Positions 34,179-46,500 are shown, counted from the stretch's first letter. The stretch is DNA of 64,000 nucleotides from Shinisaurus crocodilurus (GCA_021292165.1 CM037877.1:203526715-203590714); one strand, 5' to 3'. Notes: generated from the letters alone by a model not told the origin. A program made the numbers and translations.

Positions 34179-34999
34179 ATCTATAAACGTCATTTCCACC
34201 TCCTTGAAAGATTTCATCAACGCTGCCTCCGGAAAATCCTGCAAATTACTTGGGAAGATAGGTGAACAAACGTCAGTGTACTGGAAGAAGCAAAGACTAC
34301 TAGCGTTGAAAAAATGATCCTTCAACGCCAACTTCAATGGACCGGTCATGTTGTTCGAATGTCTGACTGCCGTCTCCCAAAGCAGTTACTTTATTCCCAA
34401 CTCAAGGATGGAAAGCGGAATATCGGTGGTCAGTATAAGAGGTTTAAAGATGTTCTTAAGACTAATCTAAAAAAATGCAATATAAACATCGAAAACTGGA
34501 AAGCTCTGGCCAATGAACAATCTAAATGGAGGTTGGCCTTTCACAAAGGTTTCATAGATCTGATAGAGTTGGAAGGAGCCTACAAGGCTATCGAGTCCAA
34601 CCGCCTGCTCAATGCAGGAAACTAGAGGAGGGGTCTCCCATCCAAGTAATAACCAGGCCTGACTCTGCTTAGCTTTCCACGCTCAGACAAGCTGAGCCAG
34701 CGTAAGACACAGGCCTGTTCCATGGACTTGAAGAAGCCCGAGTGCAAGGTGAAAGGGAGAAACGTGCTAAGCGAAAGGCACGTCAAACGAATCCTTTACA
34801 GGACCATCTTCCATCTGGTAACCTGTGTCCTCACTGTGGGAAGCTGTGTGGATCTAGAATTGGCCTCCACAGTCACTTATGGACCCATCTCTAGAGTCTA
34901 CACAATTTTATACAATTTCCTCTTTATATAATTTTCTTTTTGTAATTTTATCCTGGAAGACAATCTTTCTCGGTCACGAGTGATCGCCTACTATACTAC
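34179..34999 (+). mobile_element. RTE-like LINE 3' portion, inserted in a SINE
   Basis: The frame reads 'LERFHQRCLRKILQITWEDR', one stop, then 'VEKMILQRQLQWTGHVVRM', 'DCRLPKQLLYSQLKDGKR', 'YKRFKDVLKTNLKKCNI' and 'SKWRLAFHKG'. This is the C-terminal region that follows the reverse transcriptase in many animal LINEs. After the nested 5S-SINE the frame family resumes with the basic stretch and a C2H2 finger, then a 3' UTR ending 'tcacgagtgatcgcctactatac'. It is the longest of the three copies and still lacks the catalytic domain. Confidence 0.85.
34551..34712 (-). mobile_element. 5S-rRNA-derived SINE nested in the LINE
   Basis: The minus strand carries the full head from TGTCTTACGCTGGCTCAGC through AAGCTAAGCAGAGTC and TTGGATGGGAGACC to the tail. 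It interrupts the LINE frame between the 'AFHKG' codons and 'MDLKKPECKVKG', which are contiguous in the intact copy at 27558. It is the youngest of the three nested elements. Confidence 0.85.
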
Positions 35000-35215
35000 T
35001 AGAGTGCTGGACTGGGACTCAGGAGATCCGGGTTCTAGTCCCCACTCAGCTCTGAAGCACACTGGGTGACTTTGGGCCAGTCACTGACTCTCAGCCTAAC
35101 CTACCTCACAGGGGTGTTGTGAGGATCAAATCGAGAGGAGGAGGATTATGTAAGCTGCCTTGGGTTCCTTGCAGGAAAAAAGGTGGGGTATAAATATAAC
35201 AAATAAATAGATGTG

Positions 35216-36304
35216 GAGAGGGGTGTGAGGGGGAGAAAAAAAGGAAAAGAGTAAACCTGTGAGGGAACAACAGAGAAAAAGAACGCTGAGGCACAGGGAG
35301 GACAGGTGATTTGATAGCAGCAGCGGTACAGGGGCGGAAAATAAAAAGACGAGTGTTGTTCTGCTGTAAGTGTAGCTGCCCCTTATGCCTGGAAAGGCAG
35401 GACAGAGGAAAGGGGAGAGGAAGGAAACAAACGTTAGTTAATTATTATTAATTTACATGCAGGGGGTGGAATGCCTACCTGCTGCTGCTAGCCTCAGGGG
35501 GACTGGAGGAACTGAGAGGAGGAGCATCAAGTCAAGAGCAGGAAGAGAAAGCAAAGAAGGGAGGTGTGAAGTGCTTTATTAATGATTTTGCCCATTCCTG
35601 AAGAAGGATTGAATTGGAAATAGGCTGCACAAAAATGGAAATTCTTTTGAGAGTGAGAGAGCCTGAGACAGCACGGGCACTTTTAAGAGTAACACACAGC
35701 TCTTAGTAGAATTCTTAGTATAGTCTCAGGATTTGTTCTATGCAAACATTGCATTTTGGGCCCTTACACAGGTCACAGAGTTCGACTTTTCTTGACACAG
35801 AATCATATTGAAGTGCATAATATACAACACCAATTTTATTGAATGAACTTCTGTTGTTCCTGCAAACACTGACACAGACAGAAGGTGGCCCAATTAAAAC
35901 AAAACCTTGCTGTTTTGTAGGTTTTAGTGACACATTTTAGCTACGTCAGGTTCAGTTTTGATGCAGAGGAAATCTCTCAGGCTTGCTATTGTTGCCAAGC
36001 ATCTTGAAATATTTATTATTTATCATTAACATTTTTATTCTGCCTTATCTGCTAAAAAGCCATCCAGGTGGTGTAGAACAGCACTCTTCTAAACTGCTTC
36101 CCCATCCCTTCTAACACTTGCCCTGCGTCTTTCTCTGCGGCTCACAATGGCTGCTGGTGCCCCAGTCACTGCTGCTTTCCCCTTAGATTACGGCACCTGC
36201 ACAGCAGGTGATGGCCCCAAAGACAGCAGGTTGGAGGAGGGACCCTATATAAATTTTAGGGAGTGACACTGTTATAGTCAGTCCTATGGGCACGTTTCCT
36301 AGAC
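35216..36304. other. Unannotated stretch
   Basis: No gene recognised; a purine-rich block runs from 35216 to 35340. Confidence 0.35.
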
Positions 36305-36438
36305 CAGGGGTGGTCAGAAAGTAGATCTCCAGATGTTTTGGACCAACTCCCAGCATTCCCAACCATTCGCCATGCTGGCAGGGGCTTCTGGGAGTTGAAG
36401 TCCAAAACGTCTGGACATTCACCTTCTGCCCACCCCTG
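36305..36438. mobile_element. Palindromic hAT-type MITE with CAGGGGTGG ends
   Basis: It starts CAGGGGTGGTCAGAAAG and ends CTTCTGCCCACCCCTG. The core 'ccagatgttttggaccaact' is mirrored by 'gaagtccaaaacgtctgg'. No matching 8-bp flank survives. Confidence 0.75.
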
Positions 36439-36639
36439 TGTATGTAAGTGAATGTATCAGCATTGGTCTCTGTATTTCTTTTCCCTTCCTCTGCCATTCT
36501 GGTAAGATGTGTGGAAGGGGGCAAAAGTGGGCAGCTGTTGAAGAAGAGCAATTGCCACAGCTACAGCCTCTCTTCACACATTGCTTCCTGCTTAAGACAA
36601 ATGATGTGATGAGTAATGGTTTCTCTAGCACTTCTAAAT

Positions 36640-36835
36640 TTTGCAAGATGCTTTATGGTAATTATCTCATTTATCCTCTCTACAACACTGCGATTATTGA
36701 TATTCCCACCTTATAAATAGGGAAGAGAGAGCGAGAAAAGAGACTTGCCCAAGGCTATTCAGAGAGTGCCTTGATGATGATGGATTGAAATCCAAGTCTC
36801 TCTACCAAGTGCACACACTGCCAGCTAGACTGCCC
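36640..36835 (+). repeat. MIR/CORE-SINE relic
   Basis: A recognisable MIR order: 'taattatctcatttatcctc', 'acaacactgcgattattgat', 'ccaccttataaatagggaag', 'gacttgcccaaggctattca', 'gattgaaatccaagtctctc'. Old and non-coding. Confidence 0.7.
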
Positions 36836-36849
36836 CATGCAGCCTGCTA

Positions 36850-37570
36850 TCACCCATGTGTCTCATATCTGCACAGATGCAGCTGGCCAGTTAATAGCAA
36901 TGCACTTAAATGGTGCAGCCCTGGGACTAAAAAAGGTTCCTCCTGGCTTAGAGTTTTAATCAGCACTTTGAGTCCGGAAACAAATAGGCAACCAATGGAC
37001 ATTACACAAGATCGGAGAAACATGCTCCAATCTTCAGGCCCCAGACAACAGTCTGGCTACCCCATTTTGGACTGGCTAAATTTTATGGACTGTCTTTAAA
37101 GGTAGTCCCACACAGAGAGCATTTCAGCAATCCAGCCTGGAAGTCACTACGGTGTGGATAAGCGAGGCCAGGTCTGTTTGCTACAGAAAAGGCCATAACC
37201 AGCAACAGGGCCGGTGCTACCATTAGGCCAACTAGGCGGCCGCCTAGGGCGCCGGGCTAAAGGGGGCACCAGGAGCATAGGGCGGGAGGGAGGGAGGGCT
37301 CAAGTGGGAAGAGGGGGGTGCTAAATATCTGATCTTGCCTAGGGCACCAAACTGCCTTGCACCAGCCCTGACCAGCAAACTACCCGAAGCTGATAAAAGG
37401 GACTCCGCACCACTGCCACCACTTTATCAAAGAAAACATTAGGTCAAGGAGCATATCTGCTCCTTCAGTGGGGAGTGCAATCCCAACTATAACAGGCTAG
37501 ATAACAACACCAGAATTCCTAACTAACAACATTCCATCTTCTCCGTATTGTGTTTTAGCTTGTTCACCCT
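36850..37570 (-). mobile_element. L2-like LINE 3' region, split by a hAT MITE
   Basis: The text follows a common squamate LINE relic read backwards: 'tgagtccggaaacaaatagg', 'agacaacagtctggctaccc', 'cacagagagcatttcagcaa', 'gtctgtttgctacagaaaag'. It continues after the MITE at 37206-37370 with 'ccgaagctgataaaagggac'. Coding capacity is lost. Confidence 0.55.
37206..37370. mobile_element. hAT MITE with perfect 8-bp target duplication
   Basis: The termini CAGGGCCGGTGCTACC and the inverted CTTGCACCAGCCCTG are flanked by exact ACCAGCAA copies (37198-37205, 37371-37378). It is 165 bp, GC-rich and inserted into the LINE relic. Confidence 0.92.
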
Positions 37571-38151
37571 CATCTGTTCCTGAACAGAGTCAGACACTGG
37601 TTGTAACCTTAGTTGTCTTTAATGACTTAAGAGCTAGAAACATAATTTTTAAAACCAAGTACACAGAGACATACATTATTTGAGCAAGTGAGCACACTGA
37701 GGAAGCATTATGGCTGCATGTACTATCTTCACTTGGATCATGTTCAGGAGAGATCCGTTTTTGCAGAAGCTGAATTTACTTTTTAAAAAATCTGGGGCAA
37801 AATGCTGGTTTTTAGCAAACTATACAAATTCTAATTTTAGCACAACCCATTCACTAAGATGCATGTACTTCCATGGCAAGTTCCTTTTCCATCTACCTCT
37901 GGAGCCAAGGGATTTTGTGCATCAAGGATGAGGAAGGCTCTCAGGAGATTAGAGTGGAGCTGTCATTTGGAGTTGTGAGAAGGAAAGAGAAGCACCTGAT
38001 TGAGTCAATAAGCATAAAGCAAATAAGCCTGATCAGCCAACAGCACACAAATGTCAGCAGCAAAGAGCAAACACAATCACGTTCCATTTTTATTAGCTGC
38101 TGTATCATGCATGCAAGGCATCTGCAGAGTAATGGGAATAGATTTAATAGA
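37571..38151. other. Unannotated stretch
   Basis: No gene recognised. 37570-37640 ('cctgaacagagtcagacactgg..ttgtctttaatgactta') could be an LTR fragment. Confidence 0.3.
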
Positions 38152-38302
38152 CCATAGAGTTGGAAGGAGCCTACAAGGCTATCGAGTCCAACCCCCTGCT
38201 CAATGCAGGAAACTAGAGGAGGGGTCTCCCATCCAAGTAATAACCAGGCCTGACCCTGCTTAGCTTTCCACGCTCAGACAAGCTGAGCCAGCGTAAGCCA
38301 CA
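38152..38302 (-). mobile_element. 5S-rRNA-derived SINE (full head)
   Basis: The minus strand runs from CTGTGGCTTACGCTGGCTC through AAGCTAAGCAGGGTC, GGCCTGGTTATTAC and TTGGATGGGAGACC to 'ccttccaactctatgg'. The ATCTATGA tail is shortened here to a single unit. Confidence 0.87.
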
Positions 38303-38439
38303 GAATGACGGTGAATTCTTCAGTTGCCTACAAAGAGGGTGTGATGAAGTGGGGCAGATCCTCCAAAGCTGAGGGATGAAAAAAGAACAGAGATCAGGTC
38401 ACATTACTCCCTCTGACACACTGCTGTGCATTATCTTAT

Positions 38440-38612
38440 TTATTTATAAGGGTGAAATATGTGGAGGTTATCCCATTTTATCTTCATAAACCCCCTGTGA
38501 AATAGAGCAGAACGAGAGTGTGACAAGCTCCAAATCACCCAGTGAGTTTCATAAATGAGTCAGACTTCCAGGCCTAGTCTGATATGCTCTCCTCTAGACC
38601 ACATTGGCTCTC
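38440..38612 (-). repeat. Old diverged ACA/Sauria-type SINE
   Basis: Read on the minus strand: 'agagccaatgtggtctagag', then 'ctcactgggtgatttggag' and 'gaagataaaatgggataacc', with a 'tataaataaataag' tail. Strongly diverged. Confidence 0.6.
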
Positions 38613-39083
38613 ATTTATGTGTATGCAATGTTCATGTCCCATAATCCTTTGTACTACCCACAGTGAGCAATATTTTTTCCTTCTATAAGGCAGGACCAGC
38701 AGGAATAGGCCAGAAAGACAAATGGAGCCATGGCTGAAAAAGTAATATGATTTAGGAAAAGATTGTGTCCAGCGTCCCATAACAACATACATCTGGTGCA
38801 GATACTGTTGACAGTATAGATTGAACATCTGACAAGTACCATCAGACCTGCCTATCATATTATTGCCTTGACATTGTCAGCAGGAGAAAAGGTTTCTGGC
38901 AAGCCGGCTGCTTAGCTCTTATAAACCAAAAAAATAAAATAAAAATAAAACAAAACAATACATAGCAGTGTATTTGAGAGAAGAACATGCCCTGATCTCT
39001 ATTCCAAGAGGAGCCTCCATTCTATTTGTAGCCTCTTCGATGGACCTGATCCACACTAGAGCACTGGACTCTTTTTGTAGGGA
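38613..39083. other. Unannotated stretch
   Basis: No gene recognised; an A-rich (AAAAT)n-like tract occurs near 38928-38960. Confidence 0.3.
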
Positions 39084-39180
39084 AATGAGGCTGCAGTCCT
39101 GTACACACTTACCTGGGAATAAGTCTAATTGAACTCAGTGCAGTTTACTTCTGAGTAGATATGTACAGAATTGCATTGCA
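39084..39180. mobile_element. Short MITE, second copy of the 16641 family
   Basis: 'gaggctgcagtcctgtacacac' to 'gtagatatgtacagaattgc' with the middle 'cctgggaataagtctaattg' matches 16641-16735. Confidence 0.65.
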
Positions 39181-39214
39181 TGGGATTTATAGTCATTCTC
39201 ACTCTTACCTTGCT

Positions 39215-39415
39215 CATGGAGAGACTATAGGCTGCATTTAACTTGCTCATTGAGGTACTCATAATACTAGAACCCAGGGTCATCCCATGAAGCTGATTGG
39301 TGGGAGATTCAGGACAGATAAAAGGAGTTACTTCTTCACATGGCACACAGTTAAACTGTGGAATTCACTACCACAAGATGTAGTGATGGCCACCAATTTT
39401 GGGGTAGGCAACCCC
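39215..39415 (+). pseudogene. CR1/L2-group LINE ORF2 C-terminal relic
   Basis: The translation 'GGRFRTDKRSYFFTWHTVKL' followed by 'WNSLPQDVV' matches the terminal coding motif of CR1-group LINEs (FRxDxRxxFFTxRVVxxWNxLPxxVV). Upstream, 'aatactagaacccagggtca' also fits. It is a 5'-truncated fossil: no reverse transcriptase domain precedes it here. Confidence 0.75.
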
Positions 39416-39827
39416 CTTTTTCTGGTACTGGACTCAGGTTTGGAGATTCCTCCCACCCTCAGAGACCTCTCAGTCCTTCTGCTCCTGAGTTGAGGCAACC
39501 CAGGCCCTTGTCTCTCTATCCCATTTTGACCTCTCTGGCCAACAGTACAGTCCATTGCTTCTTCCCCAGTTTTCAGATTTGCTTCCTGGCTGTGTCTAAC
39601 AGCTATACTTTGAACATTGCCAAATGTTGTCTCCTTCCTTAACAGTTGAAGTGTGCCTCTATCAGGAGGGATTTGGTACAGTTGCTCTGTTTATCAGAAC
39701 AATTGGGTCAGCTGCCTAACTCTAGAGGGACGTGCACTATCTCCAGAAATTATTATGCCAATCTGCCCAGTTAATAGAATGAAATGTAGAAAGAGGTTCC
39801 CTTTCTTGCTGTTAAAAGGTATCCTTA
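39416..39827. other. Unannotated stretch
   Basis: May include LINE 3' UTR; no gene recognised. Confidence 0.3.
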
Positions 39828-40044
39828 CAGGCAGTCCCTGGGTTACGAATGTCCAACTTACGGACAATGCATACTTATGAACACTAGACTTCCGGGTTCC
39901 CTGGCTCTACGTCATTTATGTACAGTATAGCGTAATGGCCACAATTTGCATAAATGTATACTATGCTATACTGTTCCGACTTGTAAAAATTCAACTTAAA
40001 GACAGACTTAAGAACGGAACCCTTCGTAACCTGGGGACTGCCTG
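39828..40044. mobile_element. TcMar/Tigger-like MITE with TA duplication
   Basis: The terminal inverted repeats CAGGCAGTCCCTGGGTTACG and CGTAACCTGGGGACTGCCTG are nearly exact. TA lies on both sides (39826-39827, 40045-40046). The 217-bp interior has a second inverted pair ('gtacagtatagcg'/'ctatgctatactg'). Ends of this form are known from Tigger-type pogo elements. Confidence 0.9.
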
Positions 40045-40232
40045 TAGTCATCTATAATATGCCCAGGAAGGCGGCTTTCTGTTTCCTGTTATGGAGACCA
40101 TGTAAATTATCAAGAGATTAGATGGTAACATAATCCTCTTGCATTAATGATCACTCATGTGGGTAGTTTACCTTCTCCTTTTCTGGGTGAAAAGTTCAGA
40201 AATTGCATGTTTTCATCTATGTGGTCCTGAAG

Positions 40233-40586
40233 CAGTGCCAGCTCCAGGTTTTTGAGGGCCCTTAGGGAAGGCACCCTAAGTCAGGCCCCTCCTTCAGTAA
40301 GTCTACTTTCTTGCTACCATTTTTACTAACTATTGCTCCTCATCCTCTTTCTCATCACTGCTACCACTTGCTTGCTTGATAGGCAGAGAGCCGGTGAGCA
40401 AGCGGGCAGCGGCATCTACTGTTCCCATTCTCACCACCATGATAATCTGGGCCAGAGAGAGAGGCAGGTGAAGCAGGTTGCGATGGTGAAGTGGAGCAAC
40501 TCCAGGGTGCTCTTTTCAGTGGACCCCTGCTGGGGTGTGGGGTCTTGGCAGGTGCCCTACCATTCCTGCCCTTGAAGTTGACCCTG
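40233..40586. mobile_element. Non-autonomous hAT element (CAGTGCCAGCTCC ends)
   Basis: It starts CAGTGCCAGCTCCAGG and ends with an imperfect inverse CTTGAAGTTGACCCTG. The flanks TCCTGAAG (40225-40232) and TTCTGAAG (40587-40594) match at 7 of 8 positions. The same left end recurs at 63973-64000. Confidence 0.75.
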
Positions 40587-40594
40587 TTCTGAAG

Positions 40595-42385
40595 TTGCAA
40601 TAGTTGCAAAGATATTTAATCATTACTGGGTCTTCAGTGTTGTGAGAGGCTTCCAAACAGGCAAGATTAAATGTCACTCAGATTTTCAAAATCTGGACAA
40701 CTCCATCCCCCCTGTACAGTGACATCGGAGATATCATATTTGATCCTTATATGGTCAGTGGGAGCACATGAGGAAGTGATTCTGGGAGACGTAGTGCAGT
40801 ATCATTTCAGGTTAGAATTTATTTGACCAGCCAGGTTCTAAACATCCTTTTGTTGGGCCCATATTCCATATTGTAAATAAAATAAAAAATATATGGCCAT
40901 AATCTGGAAAAAATGAAGCGTATTAACTCTCATTCATTTCAAGGTGGTTAGCTTTCACTGAAATGAATGGGACTTAAAAGTTCATAACTTTGCTGGGTCA
41001 TGCCCTATGTTTCTTGTTTTAGGTAAAACTACTCTGTGTAACTGTCTGCTCATCCATTTTTCACTCATTTTATTTAGCCATCTACTGTTATTAGTTGCCT
41101 CACTAAAGGAAGGAATTAGTTAAATTACTTAATGCAATCCTGTTACAAATCTGATTTTTCCTCACCATGCACTCTAAAGAATAAATGGAGTTAACAAATC
41201 ACCTGCCTATTTTTTTGTACTCCAAGTCTATATTCACTTTGCTCTGGAAGATTCTCCCTGCGGGGCTATCATTGCTTATTCTTTTCCTTGTTCATCTCCT
41301 TCCTTTTGTTCCCTTTCTTGGTCTTGATAGTCTTGAATTGGAGCACTGAACATATAGAAAAGGTCACATTCCTTAGCTAAAAATAGGGTTTCTATAACTC
41401 TTTAGAACATTTCTGGGTCATAAATAGCAATGCTTTCCTCTCTTCTCACTCATATTCGGGACATCTATCACTTTAAAATTGAAGCACAATTTGTCTCGGA
41501 GAAAACTTCAGTCTCTGGGGATGTGAACTGTAACTGCAATACAAGGGTACCTGGAATAGAAGAAGACATAATTCTATAGATATGGACCATATCCTAAATA
41601 AGAAAATATATAGATTATTGCTGCATCTTTGTGATAACAGTGACATTTATCTGCTGAGCTATAGCAGGTATTGCATCCTGCCCAGGGATCCAATGACCTG
41701 GAGTCTCATTTCTTCCCACTGTAACTGGTTTATTTACAAGGATACCACAGGCATGGGACAAAGGATAGAAAGCATGAGGCAAGATATCTTTGCTGACATA
41801 GATCTGAGCTGAATACTAAAGGGAGATCCAGACAGCTTTAAAGGCCAGTTCCTAATTCTCTAAACTGGGAACCTTCTTACTGAGGAGCGGCAGCAGGAAT
41901 ACATGTGCACCTCCCCTTGCATGTATGAATCCACTGTTAGGTGGGTGGTATGCACAGGCATCGCTTTGCACATTTGCCTGATATGCATGATCCTTCTTTA
42001 CCTTTTCTTTTCTTTTTTCCAGTGTCAAATCTCTTTAAGAAATGTTGTTCAATTCCTGAATTATTAGCTGCCTCTTTATTGCCCAGTAATATGTTTGCAC
42101 AGTCTTAATAGCAAGACATTGCAAGGTTGCTCTTTGCCTTTGACCAGTTTTGAGCTCGCTCCCTCTTTCTCCCCTTCGCTGTTACAAAAAGAAGCTGTGA
42201 GAGGTGCAGCTCCAACCCCAACAATGTGGCTGGACTGCCTTTGATAGGAGATTATCATAAAATACATCTTTCTGACATCCATTTCGCTGGCTGATGTTGC
42301 ATCATATTGTTCCTCTTCAGAGGATGAAGACAAATAACTATGCCACTACATTTAAGCAATTTATGCTTTTGTGAACTGGAAAGTT
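40595..42385. other. Mostly unannotated stretch
   Basis: 40905-40995 holds a small inverted repeat ('ctctcattcatttcaa'/'tgaaatgaatgggact'), probably a MITE remnant. No gene recognised in the remainder. Confidence 0.35.
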
Positions 42386-42433
42386 GTGCGTGTGTGTGTG
42401 CGTGCGTGCGTGTGTGTGTGTGTGTGTGTGTGA
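42386..42433. repeat. (GT)n microsatellite
   Basis: An interrupted (GT)n tract with GC interruptions. It explains the low-complexity open frames around 42255-42650. Confidence 0.9.
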
Positions 42434-42998
42434 TCTCCTTCACTTCCATAGAAGGCACATTCATTCTGCAGATGGCTTGCCATATGCCAAACTCTCCCGT
42501 TCCTCCCTGCTATCACCTTGTAAGCAGATTCTGTCAGGTTTAAAGAGGAAAAGCTTAATTAAGGAGTTGTGTGTTTACAATTATGTACTTAATTATCTTC
42601 GGGTTTTTTTACTTCTTTGTTGTTTCTTGTTTTCTAAACTTCTGTAACAATTAGAGGCAAAGATTCCCCCAAGCAATATTCTTGGTTTGCAACTGTGAAT
42701 TTAAGGGGCAAGGTTGGCAGTCTTGCAAGTTTTCAAAAGTGCTCCAGGCCAGGGCTGATTTTTCAAATGCTAAGCCCCTGTCCAGGTAAGGAATTTAGGG
42801 TTATATGGAAGCTGCCAGGGGCTGCCTGAACCCCTTTTAAACACCCGGCCACATAGATAGGAAATGAGTTCTACAGGAAACTTAGAAACCCAGGCCATTT
42901 TCCTTTCCTGTTCCAGAACTATAAACAGAAAAGGAAGATGTACTCTTGCTCTCCCTAAGTGGGGATAAGTTCAGGATTTCCTAGATGGGATCAGTTGT

Positions 42999-42999
<1 letters not shown>

Positions 43000-43039
<40 letters not shown>
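43000..43039. repeat. (CT)n microsatellite
   Basis: An uninterrupted CT run of about 39 bases. Confidence 0.9.
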
Positions 43040-43041
<2 letters not shown>

Positions 43042-43443
43042 AGCCTATGCAATCACAGAAGTTGCAATGGAAATAGGGCTGAGTGAACTTTTCCAGCTCA
43101 AAAGCAGGATGTCAAAAAATGGCTGCCTTTGGGTGCAATTTTTTGGGGCAGAAAGGTGAGATATAAATAAAATAAATAGTTTGGGGGCATTTTGGTTGCG
43201 CCCTAAGTGGGAGTGTATCTGCAATGTATTCATGCAATACATTTCTCCACCCAATCTTGCTACTCAGGGATGGTTGGGATAGAGGCATCAGTTGCAAAAT
43301 TGAGCGGTAGACCATGAATCTAATGTAGGTTAAAGTCCTGAAGCCAGGGCATGGCATAATAGTCTCCTCAGTAAACATTTCTTTATGAAATAGGAAGCTG
43401 ATGGGAGTTTCTCCACTGACATGATTTTATGAGTCCAGCAGGG

Positions 43444-43571
43444 CAGCCTTTCCAAAACTGGTGACCTCCAGAATTACAACCCATATCAGCCACAGCCAAG
43501 ATGGTCAATGGCCAGGGATGATGGGAGTTATAGTCCAAAACATCTGGAGTGCACCAGGTTGGGGAAGGCTG
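43444..43571. mobile_element. Palindromic hAT-type MITE
   Basis: It runs from CAGCCTTTCCAAAACTGGTG to CACCAGGTTGGGGAAGGCTG. The core 'gaattacaacccatatcag' is mirrored by 'gatgggagttatagtccaa'. A good example of the family, with a diverged left arm. Confidence 0.75.
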
Positions 43572-46500
43572 GCCTAATAGTGAAGGCCAGGCTCTGGAAC
43601 ATATGAACCGTTGAGCCATGTGCAGCCCACATATCTTGTACTATGCCCTGACGACTCTGCCCACCCTTTTTACATTCCTAGTTGGGCAGGAGAATCAATA
43701 TATTTTGAGGCCATGATTGGCCATCATATGTATCTGGTAGGCTTAATCAAGTTTGATTCCAAGTTGTGCAGTCTTGGAGAGTCTAATGGAAGAAACTGCA
43801 ACCTTAGAAGTATTTAACAGAAGCTTCCATTTCTGCAAGTTTCCACTCCAATTGGAAGTTGGCACCAAAAGAAAGTCTGGACATTTTGGCCTCCACTAAA
43901 TCTGCCATTGAGAGGGAGAATAAGCTGCACTTATTGTTTTTTATTGGATCATCAATAACTAAATGGAATGTCTTGGCCGGTGCATTATCCTGAATTATTG
44001 TCAGGTAGCCATCTCCATTCACCGCCATTCATCCATACTGCACTCTCTTGTTATGTGTTGGAACTTGAGACCAGAGGTAGGAAAATAACTAGCTTAATTT
44101 GTGATAGTACTTTTATTTTATGTGTGTAGAAAGCTTAACTGTTGTAAAGACTTGGAACTGGATATTAAGGTTAGGAACATTTTTAGTAGTTTGCACACCT
44201 TAAAATTCTGCCCTGCCTGTGAAGTTCTTATACCTCCCTGCATCACCAGCAGTGAGTATGATCTGGGATGCGGAATGGATTTGAAGATACAGACATATCT
44301 ATAATGTGCATTTAGCTTTTATTACCTTCTAAAGAGAGTGACTTCCATTCCAGGGGTTAGTTTTTTCTCTAAAATCAGAAGTCAGCCTCATAAGCCAAAC
44401 ATTTGGCATGTTATTAGATGTCTGATTTTGCATCCTTGCACTTCATGGATGATGACCCCTCTCAGCCAAAGTGAAGCCAAAGCTATTAGGGCCGGCCGAC
44501 CAACGATATTGTGCCATTGCAAGCTGCTGCACTACCAATTGCAGAAGTATGTCCTAATTTATCTTATAGCAGGGCTGCACAACCTGTGCCCCCAAAGCCT
44601 TTACTGTGGCCCCCATGTGTGTGCTCTGACAGTGAATTTGCCTCTGCCTGTACTCTTCACTCTGTCCCCATTTTCATAGAGCATGCTGGCGCATAATTCC
44701 TGGATTGTGGGTGGGCTATAAAACTAATACTTTATTTCAACTTCCAACATATGTATCTATCAGGTTCCCCCTTCTAATAATTTTTCCTGCAGTATAGCAC
44801 AGTTTAGACCTGTTCCAAGATTCTCCACATCCTCCACATAAGGTAGGAACATCACATCATTCCAGTAGGCAGTTATAGAACTAATCCAGTAGGGGTAATC
44901 CAGCAAATTAACTACGGTATTTGTCATACTCTTCCCTATATAAAATGTCCATAACCCCATGGCTGGCTGGGGCATGCTGAGAGTTGTAGGACTGTGTTCT
45001 GTCTAAACATGCATAGGATTGCACCCTCAGTTTTCCCAAGTTGCTGCAGCACCTGTAGATGACTTGGTTTTCTCTCTCTTGGAATCAATTCAAGTTTTCT
45101 AGGCTAAAGTAGAGGGTGTGCTTAGTAGGACAGTGGAAACGTTCCTTCATTGCCATGGAAACTTGTGGCATTGCTGTGATAGCAAAAACCTACCGTTTTA
45201 GATATTTTAGCATTAGAAACTCATTTTGAGCTCAGTTGGTTGAAAGAAACAAAAAGGGAAATGTCACTTTTTAGAAGCAAACAACATATTGGGATGGGAA
45301 AGGAAGGAGAGGAGAAAATACATTTTGTTTTTTGTAGGAGAGGCTCACCCTTTCCTTTTAGCAAGCACAACATGCATTTGTGGGGGGGGGGGGAAGAGCC
45401 TGGAACTTGGTTCACAGGCAAGTTTTTATTTTATTTTATTCATGTTCAGCAACAAAAAGAAATACCCACATACATTCTCGGAAAGAGTAAGCCCGACTGA
45501 ACAGCCTGGTGTATGATAAGTGGATGGGAAATCCCCTTATATTGCTGGGCAGTCAGGGTTACCAAGGCATCCATGTCCTGGAAGAATACTTCTCTGCAAC
45601 TAAAGTCTGGGAATAGCTCTGTGCTTGTGGCATCTATGAGTTAGAGGACCTTGTTTGAGATTCTGTAAGTTGGGAGAAATGGAACTGAAATTCAGATCAT
45701 AATCCTGCTAAGTGATTGGGGTTTGGCTCACATGACATGGGTTGTAGTGCTTTTTGTGCCATGCAAATTCAAGGGGTCCGATACCTTTGTCAAGGTTTGT
45801 GTCTCTAGGCTTGCACAACACAGGCTCCTCCTTATCTGCTTGTGGCCCTCTGGAGGAATTCCAAATACTGACTGTTTGTGCCCATTCCCACATCTGAGGC
45901 CTGTCTGAGCCCTTCAAAAAACAAACTAGAAATGGGAGCATTGCTTCTGAGATTGATGCAGTATTATTTTTTGGTTGTTGTTTTGATCAGCTTTGTTCTG
46001 TGGACCACTTTTGAGTGTATTTTGTATATCAAACCTGCTCCTGCATTGCTCTCCCTTTCCCTGCTCCTTCTCTTCCTGTATTCAAAGGCTCATGGCAGCA
46101 TTGGTACCAGTTTTCTGTTGCAGTCAGCCAGCTATGCCACCTGCATTTGAGAGTCCTTCACTGGTATGAAATTACTGAGAGAGTGAAAGCCTTGTGTGCT
46201 CTTGCTGTTGAACTTAGCAAGGAAGATTAGTGATAAAGTGAAGAGTGAAGCGGGGACAGAAACTACAAAAACGGAGACCGAAGGATAAAAAAGTGGGGAA
46301 TGTAGTGCAGGGAAAGGAGGGTGTTGTGGAATGCATAGAGAAAAAGGGGAGATATTTCAGAGATGGGGGTGTAGATCTGTGGTGGTGCAGAGAGAGAGAG
46401 AGAGACAGAGACAGAGAGACCATGCATGCGGTGGATTGAAGAGTGAAAAGGAAGGAGCATTACTTAATTGAGAGAGGTGTTTTGAGAGACCTACAGTGAT

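Larger units (their letters stand above)
34143..35215 (+). mobile_element. ACA/Sauria-type SINE split by a LINE
   Basis: The head (34143-34178, 'gagccagcgtggtatagtgg') resumes at 35000 and runs to the 'gctgccttgggttccttgc..ggtggggtataaat' tail at about 35210. The interruption is a LINE (34179-34999) flanked by a 14-bp duplication of SINE sequence: TAGAATGCTGGACT at 34165-34178 and TAGAGTGCTGGACT at 35000-35013, one mismatch. The SINE is therefore the oldest of three nested elements here. Confidence 0.9.

Noticed and set aside
36305..36438. An 8-bp target duplication for this MITE
   Set aside because: The eight bases on each side do not match, so the insertion is annotated on its inverted ends only.
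43804..44028. Minus-strand frame with 'QDNAPAKT', resembling a transposase motif
   Set aside because: No neighbouring catalytic pattern and no terminal repeats were found; the match is too short.
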